From the NCBI GenBank assembly GCA_016081115.2, contig CM071933.1, positions 58,914,660-58,978,659 on the forward strand: a stretch of 64,000 nucleotides of DNA. Reading direction: 5' to 3'. Position numbers and translations under genes: made by a program. The notes beneath the pieces are model-generated. The model was not told where the DNA came from, did no database searches, and saw only the letters and a list, made by a program, of their open reading frames with translations. This document shows positions 57,564 to 64,000 of this stretch, piece after piece. The stretch comes from Rehmannia glutinosa. Its lineage: Eukaryota > Streptophyta > Magnoliopsida > Lamiales > Orobanchaceae. Each line of letters starts with the position of its first letter. Position 1 is the first letter of the stretch.

Positions 57564-58451
57564 GGGTGTTCAACAAAGTTTATTTAAAAGATTTTATAAA
57601 CTCCTACATTTTATAAGATGTTTTTAGTAGAGGTGTCAAAATTGGTCCAAAAGTCAAGTTGGGCTACAATTTTGTAGGTCCGAAAAGGACCAGGCCTTTT
57701 TGGCCTGATAAGCTGGGTTGGGCCGGTCGGGCCGGCCATTTCAAGTGAATTTTCATGGGTTGTGATGGCTTAGGACTCAAAACCATCAGGCCCGTGGAAT
57801 TTCGGCTTGGCCCAGATCGATTTTTCTCTTTGTCCAGTCGTGGTGCACTGGGTCAACCCATTTGGCAGCTATAGTTTTAAGAGCTTACATAATGTTTTAG
57901 ATCTTATTTTAAAAATAAGTAGTTAAAGTATTTGGATTAGAAAAAAAAATATGAAAGAGCTTATAAGACGTTAGTAATGATATTTTTATAATTAAAACGG
58001 CCCAAGTGAAAGGAGATTGTTAAAATAAGTTTTAAAAAGAAAAGGGTGTTTGGTTGAGCTTATAATCTCTTCAAACCATCTAAGAACTTATAAGTTCTTT
58101 AAAGTGTTTAATGAAGTTTTATCTAAATTATCTTATAAGATTCCAAAATAAGATGTTAATTGGTTATAAGCTCGTTTGAAAAAAAAAATAGGGGATCTCA
58201 CTTTATTTTCGAAATAAGATCTTATTTTAACAACTTTCTTTCACTTTTGTTATTTTAATTTAAAAAAGAAAATGTTATTACTAACATCTTATAAACTATT
58301 TTTTCTTATTTTATCCAAACACTTCAACCACTTATTTTTAAAATAAGATCTAACATTTTATAAGCTCTAAAAAAATCTTATAAACTCTAAAAACATCTTA
58401 TAAGATGTAAGAACTTATATGATCTTTTACATACGCTTAGTCAAGCACTCT
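57564..58451. mobile_element. Foldback element with long inverted arms
   Basis: The inner arms at 57881-58030 and 58221-58369 are inverse copies over about 150 bp (shared AGATCTTATTTTAAAAATAAG and GTTAGTAAT...AAGTGAAAG...GTTAAAATAAG). The arms extend outward, left 57564-57627 and right 58370-58451, to ends AGGGTGTTCAACAAAG and AGAGTGCTTGACTAAG. A 190-bp loop separates them. The left arm is interrupted by a hAT MITE. Target duplication not found; superfamily unassigned. Confidence 0.65.
57628..57873. mobile_element. hAT MITE inserted in the left arm of the foldback element
   Basis: 246 bp with ends TAGAGGTGTCAAA and, inverted, TATAGCTGCCAAA. It is flanked by near-identical 8-bp repeats GTTTTTAG (57620-57627) and GTTTTAAG (57874-57881). 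The interior is GC-rich with GGGCCGGTCGGGCCGGCC, unlike its AT-rich surroundings. Confidence 0.75.
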
Positions 58452-58503
58452 CTAAGGTGGAATCTCCCACTTTTTTTGAAAAGAGCTTATAAGTTTTTAT
58501 CAT

Positions 58504-58991
58504 TGATGCTACTAAAAAGCGAAGATTACTTCAAATCAAGGTAGTTGAGTAGTCGGCCCAACTTCTTTTTCTGAGTCGGTGAAATCTTCGGATGATAAGC
58601 CTGCAACACACAGAGCAAGGCTAGGGGTCCATGGGATTGTCCCAGGGAGACCCCTACGATACTTAAGTAAGCAACTGTGGGAGAGAAAAATCTAGAGCAC
58701 AAGAATTTAATTTAAAGTAATTAACTGAACTTACTTACAAATGAATATGGATGGACTTTTTATCCTAGGATGATGGGTCGCATGAGCTTAGTGTAATAAA
58801 GTGGTCGTCGAGTTGTAGCAAGTCTAGTGGCCGTAAATAGTGAACTGAGCTTCATGGACTGCTCAATAATGATTTGGGCCTCATCGGCCAATTAATAATA
58901 TTCAGACTCAATAATAACTATTCATGGGTGGTAATTAAATAATGACATAATTAAATAAATAAAAATATAATTTATGATTTTACCGCCAACA
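58504..58991. repeat. Probable solo LTR
   Basis: 488 bp from TGATGCTACTAAAAAGCG to TTACCGCCAACA, with flanks ATCAT and ATCTT (4 of 5 bases). The sequence on both sides is the same AGCTTATAAG-type repeat, as if one element had been interrupted. Internal wording (CAGGGAGACCCCTACGATAC) is common in plant LTR ends. Family not assigned. Confidence 0.5.
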
Positions 58992-59574
58992 ATCTTAATT
59001 TGAGAGCTTATAAGATATTTTTGAAAAAACTTTAAAAAATACTTTTAGAGAGTTTATACAAACTTCTTATAAGATGTTTTGAAGAGCTTACAAGCTCCGT
59101 CAAACACCTTTTTAGGGAATTTTGGGGTACTTCGAAATGGTAATGAATTGGTTGGGTTAGTGTGACCTAGAATCTGACCCATTATAATTGGTTTTGATTT
59201 TCATAAAAATGCCTCTAATAGTATTTTAGACAATGAAAAATTTACAGGGATCATTTTGACACGTCTAAAATAGAATATGACTGACTTAGAGGGTGTTTGG
59301 TTATGTCATAACCACATCCTAAACTCACTAAAATTATAATCACACATATATGATTATACATATATGATTATACATTACATGTTATTTATATGTCACTTGA
59401 ATTCATTTGAGAATATATAGTTCTTTTATTTTATTAGACATTTTAAATTTTAAGACCTTATTGAATATAAGTCATTGAAGGTATGTTTAGTCATAGTTAA
59501 TTGATCGGGTATTCAAATAAGAAGAAAAATAGACATCAACATACTATGTCCCATAAAACTACATATGTGGTAAT
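58992..59574. other. Decayed AGCTTATAAG-type repeat and AT-rich spacer
   Basis: 58992-59110 continues the repeat interrupted by the solo LTR and ends near GTCAAACACC. At about 59289 another GAGGGTGTTTGGTTATG word looks like the edge of a further small element, but its partner end was not found. No gene. Confidence 0.4.
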
Positions 59575-59829
59575 TGTAGGTCCCAAGGGGTATCAGGTAA
59601 AGTTTAGAAGGAGGGGTTAAATAAACTTTACAATTCGATTTTGCGAATCAGAGTTTTGAAGAAAAAAATTTAGTCCTTTAAGACAGCTGGGTTGATATTC
59701 AGCAAGAGAGTTAATCACTCAACAGTTCTCTTGAATGAACTGTTGATAGAGTAACTCAGCTAAAAAATGACAACTGCTTATAATTCAGTTTTCTTTTAAG
59801 TTAGCGGAAGAATTACACCCTTGTGAGTT
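59575..59829 (-). repeat. Truncated LTR end (copia-type, reverse orientation)
   Basis: On the minus strand this ends in CCCCTTGGGACCTACA, the same 3' end as the plus-strand LTR at 60142-61964. It shares with that LTR, in order, GGGTGTAA/GGGTGTTAA, GGACTAAAT and a C-run followed by TTCTAAA. Only about 255 bp remain before the CACTA terminus at 59830 cuts it. Confidence 0.6.
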
Positions 59830-60141
59830 CACTACAATAAAAATTTAGAATGACAACACTAAAATGACAACAGGTTTTTACTAATTAATTGTCATTTGAA
59901 GTATTAACAACAGTTTCTTAGATATCCGTTGTTTGTTAACATATTTATTTGTCAAAAAACAACTCATTTTTACAGATGTTGTCAATAGACGTCTACCACA
60001 ACAGCTTATTCAAGCCAAAGATAACAATTTGGAAACAAAATATTTTACAATAGATTTAATAAAATCTAATAACTGTTGTATTAAAAAGTTGATTATAATG
60101 AATTAAATTTAAAATAATTAATAATCTTGAACCATAACCAC
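59830..60141. mobile_element. Truncated CACTA-superfamily (En/Spm) end
   Basis: Begins CACTACAATAAAAATTTAG, a standard CACTA terminus, followed by subterminal repeats of GACAACA/ACAACAG/TTGTCA words over 200 bp. The matching opposite terminus was not found before the next LTR begins, so the element is truncated or replaced on its right. Confidence 0.6.
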
Positions 60142-61964
60142 TGATGATACCCGAGCCGAGCTGGCGAAAAATTAGTCCACGTGGCCGTTCAGCTGACAAT
60201 GACATGGGACCACCAAGATGACATGGACCAAGTCGATGACTTCAGCAACCGAGTTGATGACGTGGCGCTAAGCGGGCTCGGATGGCGACATGATGCTCTA
60301 ATGGCAGGCGACTTGAAGATAACCATCTTGCTAAGTAAGGTCAATGCCTTACTTAGCAAGTCAAGATGCCACTTGTCAACAAGTTAGCAAGATTGTTGGG
60401 AAATTTATTGTTTAGATTTTGATGAATGCCATGTAAAACTTAGAATAGGAAGTTGGCACCCCAATTTTTGTTGTAAACTGCATTGTAATAAATAGGGCTG
60501 GTCAAGCTGAGTTAAGTCAGCTATGCCCAAACATGCAAGAAGACAATTGGAGACTAGAAGGAAGACTCATTGCAAGACAGTGAGTATGGCAAAGAAGAGA
60601 AGACGGAACTCTATCAAGGAGCGGTGAGATGCGGTGAGTGGAGTATCATCAAGTCAACTCAAGAAAAGCCAAGTCTCAAGTTGAAGTGTCAGAAGAGTCA
60701 TCCAATGATTGGAAGTTGACTCTAAGTCACCTGGGGAAAGCAAGGATATGCAGTCAAGTCGAGATAACTGAAAAAGATCCGTTGCACAGAAATCAAGAGA
60801 ATTACCTAAACAAGTAATATCTCCATGCTACCTTTCTCGAAGTGCTCAGTCCCAGAAGCGTGCAAAAGGAATAAACCAATGGGAAGCACTACACCGTGTC
60901 AGAACTCTGAAAAGGTGAAGAACAATTCATACGAGGAAATGGCAATTCCAAGGACTGCAACAAGACAAGCCAACGACCACAAGTGACTTTCAAAAATAAG
61001 CCTATCTCTTCAACGAGCAGATTTTTGAAAGATCACTATAAAAGGCTGAGGAATGACTTTGAGAGGAGGTGACCAGAACCACAAACGTTCAAGCAATTAT
61101 TAGAACTGCAACTTGAAATATTCTCAAGTTATTAAACGCTCAATCCTCAAGCCTACACTACGAAGAACATCAATCCAACACTCACCTGTGAAGGAAAGAT
61201 AACTTCAATCAGTTGAAGAGGAAATTATCAAGAATCGGGGTCTACATTCCTCGAAGGATTGTAGGAAGGTTCAAGGTCGAACCAAGTCTTGAGCTTTTGG
61301 AGGGCTTCGTGATCAAATCCAAAGAACTTGAGCAAGCAAGCGAGTAGTAGTAGCAAGCGCACCGCCCCGTGAAGAAGCCGAGTCGCACGAGAAGCCAACC
61401 GAGTAATCAAGGCGTCTCAGATCGAGTCCCAAAGGATCAAGTCCGGGTTGTGTGATCAAGACTTGTATCCGGATCAATTATTACCACTTTGTATCCGATC
61501 AATACCTAGTGGATTCCTCGGGGAGTTGGAGAAGAGAGGAGAAGAAGAATTACCCCATCTTCGAACCTCTATAAAAACCTCATTGTGTCATTTACATTTC
61601 AAAGACTTTAATTCTTGCATCATATTTGTTTAATTCTCACGACATATTTGCTATCCATTAGATAATCTCTAAGTACTAAATCAAGCTCTAAATCTCTACT
61701 TAACCAAACTTAAGGGTGTTAAGTCTTCCAATGAAAAACAAACCACAGTTGAGTTAATTTAGACTTAAAGTTGAGTTATTCCATCAACACTCGGTTGAGT
61801 CTTTGAGAGACTAACTCTACTTGATTAACTAAATTGGTCATGTCCACCAAGGACACAGCTGTGTAGTATCAACTCTGAATTTTTAAAAGGACTAAATCAA
61901 AAATTTGGTAAGGTTTATTCAACCCCCCTTCTAAATCTTACACTTACACCCCTTGGGACCTACA
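60142..61964 (+). repeat. Candidate solo LTR, copia-type (SIRE-like)
   Basis: Begins TGATGATACCCGAGCC and ends GGGACCTACA. It has a TATAAAA at 61037-61043 in a GC-richer promoter-like context and the TTCAACCCCCCTTCTAAATC wording seen at the ends of SIRE-like LTRs. No primer site or coding follows in the same element. The flanks (ACCAC, AAGAT) do not match, so the left border is uncertain. ORFs at 60181 and 61448 are not gene-like. Confidence 0.5.
60327..60360. repeat. Perfect 14-bp hairpin
   Basis: CTTGCTAAGTAAGG and its exact inverse are separated by the six bases TCAATG, within the candidate LTR. It is too short to be a gene and resembles a strong stem-loop near the U3 end. Confidence 0.9.
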
Positions 61965-61968
61965 AAGA

Positions 61969-62312
61969 TGAGTCAGTAAAATACCAAATACACGGCCAGC
62001 ATGCATGTCCAGAAGAGGACAAGTGTCCCTTTGTAATCACTCTATTAGTAGGTGTGATGATGGTTAAAACCCACTAATGAGATGGGTATAAATAGGTTTC
62101 ATTTATTGGTAAGAAGACAAGAGAGAAAAAAATCCTGAGAAATATACTTGTAAGATTCCAGTTGTAAAATCCATACCGACCAGAAATCTTCTGCTCGACT
62201 TTTTAATAGAAGGCAGAATTAGCCATATTCTCTAAATTATCTTAAGTGTTGTTTAATTTCCACATCATAGTACCCACATATTTTTCTTGTTGATCAAAGA
62301 CGCACGTCAACA
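61969..62312 (+). repeat. LTR (possibly 5'-truncated) of a Tat relic
   Basis: Ends CACGTCAACA just before a Tat-type primer site. Contains TATAAATAGG at about 62088. A TG at 61969 could be the true start, giving 344 bp, or the preceding copia LTR may have cut it. Confidence 0.5.
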
Positions 62313-62314
62313 AA

Positions 62315-62334
62315 TTGGCGCTAGAGGAAGAGGG
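62315..62334 (+). other. Primer binding site of the Tat relic
   Basis: TTGGCGCTAGAGGAAGAGGG follows the LTR end by two bases. It is the Tat-type wording, with one likely change from TTGGCGCC. Confidence 0.75.
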
Positions 62335-62404
62335 TCTTGGTCCAGTCATAATTCCCAGTTAAGTCATTCCAGTTAAGGTAATTTAGTTTCACTTTCTTGT
62401 AAAA

Positions 62405-62845
62405 ATGAGTCAGGCTACCAGAAACGCACGTGGGACTGAGGACCCACCCCAAAATCACCAAACTGTCCAAAATACTAACGGCCAGACCATACCCCCAATA
62501 GAGACAGGGGGCGCGGCTTTGCTTCCCTTCACTCAGCTGTTTACGAACCCTACGTTCGTTCAACAAATGAATCAACTCATTCCCCAAACCCTCGCAATAA
62601 AATTAAAGCAATAATCAACCTAGAACCCCCCAACTCTGTCAATAAAGTACAAAGCTTAATAGTACGCCTAGCCGCCTCAAATCAGTTTGTTTCGAGACCC
62701 GCCCATGGAGAAACTGGCATACTCGCTGGTTATCTCCGCTCACAAATTGCGACCATATTTCCTGGGGCATAAGGTTATGGTATTAACCAATTATCCACTG
62801 AAGCAAGTCTTACATCGACCAGACACCTCGGGTCGCATGATTAGT
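62405..62845 (+). pseudogene. Tat relic: gag start joined to an RNase H fragment
   Basis: ATG 62405 opens 69 codons of a gag N-terminus (MSQATRNARGTEDPPQNHQ, FTQLFTNPTFVQQMNQ). Directly after its stop, RT-RNase H joint wording appears (VQSLIVRLAASNQFVSR, about 62637-62695). In another frame a Tat RNase H piece follows (PMEKLAYSLVISAHKLRPYF, LTNYPLKQVLHRPDTSGR, 62702-62840). The rest of gag, PR, RT and everything downstream is missing. It stops where an element on the opposite strand begins. Confidence 0.8.
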
Positions 62846-62862
62846 ACTAAAAATTTAATTAG

Positions 62863-62880
62863 TCCCCAGCAACGGCGCCA
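62863..62880 (-). other. Primer binding site of an Athila-like element
   Basis: The minus strand reads TGGCGCCGTTGCTGGGGA, one base from the tRNA-Asp-type primer site TGGCGCCGTTGCCGGGGA usual in Athila elements. Confidence 0.8.
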
Positions 62881-62886
62881 AAAACT

Positions 62887-64000
62887 TGTTCGCCTTATTT
62901 TTTAGCTTCACCGCAAGTGTACAGTGCAGTTTATAGAATAGGGTTATCAAGGTCGAATCTATAGGGACTAATAAATTAATGTACTAATTACTGGATTATA
63001 ATAGCCTTATTTTTATCTAGACTATCGAATTTGAGATGGATTGGTTTTATAAACTAAAGCAGAAATTTATCCTAAAAGAAACAAAGCAAAGAGTGATTAA
63101 AAGATCAAGATAATGAATGGATTCCTGGGTTATGGTTTCAGTTAATATCCCCTTTTATTCTCAGATTAATCAAACCAAAGTTAAACGTATTCTTCCCTAT
63201 AGACCGATCATAAAAATAATTTACCCTCTCTCTCGAGATGCATGTAAAAGCGTTGATTGGAATATTTATGCTAGCATCTCTACTCAACATGAGATATCCA
63301 ACTCCCAAAAGATCAAAAGATTATAAAGCCTCACAAATATTCACAGACTTCTCAATCATGGAAGATATTTGTGTCAAGTACTCATAGATCTAGTATTGAA
63401 ACTCATCGGTTAGAATTATGAATCAATACATCAGACAAGTTAAACCAAACGCGTTTTGATAAAACAAGAATTAAAGCATAGTACTTGAATAGGGTATGAA
63501 AACATTAACTTCAATTGTAATTAATGATCAAATAAAAGTATCCATTAACCTACTCTCAAACCCGGGAATCACAAAGGGTTTAGCCAGACATAGAAAAGAA
63601 ATAATCCATAGATAAATTATTAATGTTCATGTCTAACTAATTGAAAATAACGATACTATGGGATGAGTGAACTCGGGGATGATGACGATCCCTCGATCTA
63701 TCTTCAATCCTCGAAGGTGTGGTTGCGGTCTTGATAGATCTCTCCAATTCTCTCATGGAAGATTGCTCTTTTCTCTGCTTTCTCGGGCAGAAATCAGCGT
63801 ATCGCTGTTTGTGGCCGCCCCGTCTCTATTTGTACTTCGTTTGGGTCGAAACCTAGTTGAACACGAGTCAGACTCTGTTTTTCCCGCAGAGGCGCACGGG
63901 CCGTGCGCTAGGGCACGCCCAGCCCGTGCTGGGTGCCGCAAGATTTGTCCAAACCACTGAAGGGAGCACGGGCCATGCTATATAACACGACCAACCCGTG
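62887..64000 (-). repeat. 5' LTR of an Athila-like Ty3/gypsy element, runs off the window
   Basis: On the minus strand the LTR ends CGAACA just before the primer site, and it extends past 64000. Wording such as TAGATTCGACCTTGATAACC and the GC-rich GCACGGGCCGTGC words (63889-64000) fit the Athila group. ORFs at 63117 and 63667-63960 are not gene-like. Start, length and target duplication lie outside the window. Confidence 0.7.

Overview
This is eudicot plant nuclear DNA. The genes are few, widely spaced and intron-rich, and most of the window is LTR retrotransposons and small DNA transposons nested in one another. Two host genes can be supported, both on the minus strand. The first is a three-exon NAC transcription factor (16844-26022) that resembles the BEARSKIN/SOMBRERO end of the NAC-c subgroup. 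The second is a twelve-exon, six-finger CCCH zinc-finger gene (49166-57018) that matches HUA1 (ENHANCER OF AG-4 1). The HUA1 copy carries two single-base losses in exon 2. I cannot name the species.

Left part (1-7678): a small hAT element (8-bp target duplication CAATGAAC) has swollen to 4.2 kb through an internal LTR-like insert. It is followed by a TA/GA microsatellite tract holding two sister elements. These share diverged inverted ends but carry different internal minisatellites.

7679-16757 is a complete Tekay-like Ty3/gypsy chromovirus with target duplication AATAT, both LTRs, a primer site, gag, pol and an extra ORF upstream of gag. It sits 81-86 bp beyond the NAC stop codon, so it has replaced most of the NAC 3' region. 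The NAC introns (5.4 and 2.8 kb) hold duplications, a MITE and a GT minisatellite. A Mutator-like MITE with a perfect 9-bp target duplication lies about 390 bp upstream of the NAC start codon.

28164-46338 is a Tat-lineage Ty3/gypsy element (target duplication ATTTC). It has gag, PR, RT, a decayed RNase H, a second RNase H, integrase, a tandem array of hairpin repeats, and an antisense ORF with a probable intron in front of the 3' LTR. Its RT is split by a younger SIRE-like Ty1/copia derivative (32018-39860, target duplication CAACC). That derivative keeps gag and a second, transposase_32/env-like ORF but has no pol.

46339-57018 holds a second 9-bp-TSD Mutator-like MITE, a gene-poor spacer and HUA1. 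From 57 kb to the end there are, in order: a SINE just upstream of HUA1, a foldback element with a hAT MITE in one arm, a probable solo LTR, two related LTRs in opposite orientation around a truncated CACTA end, a heavily deleted Tat relic, and the start of an Athila-like element on the minus strand that runs off the window.

All retroelement coding regions are broken by stops or frameshifts. Several breaks are single-base indels, so true decay and residual assembly error cannot be separated from the sequence alone.
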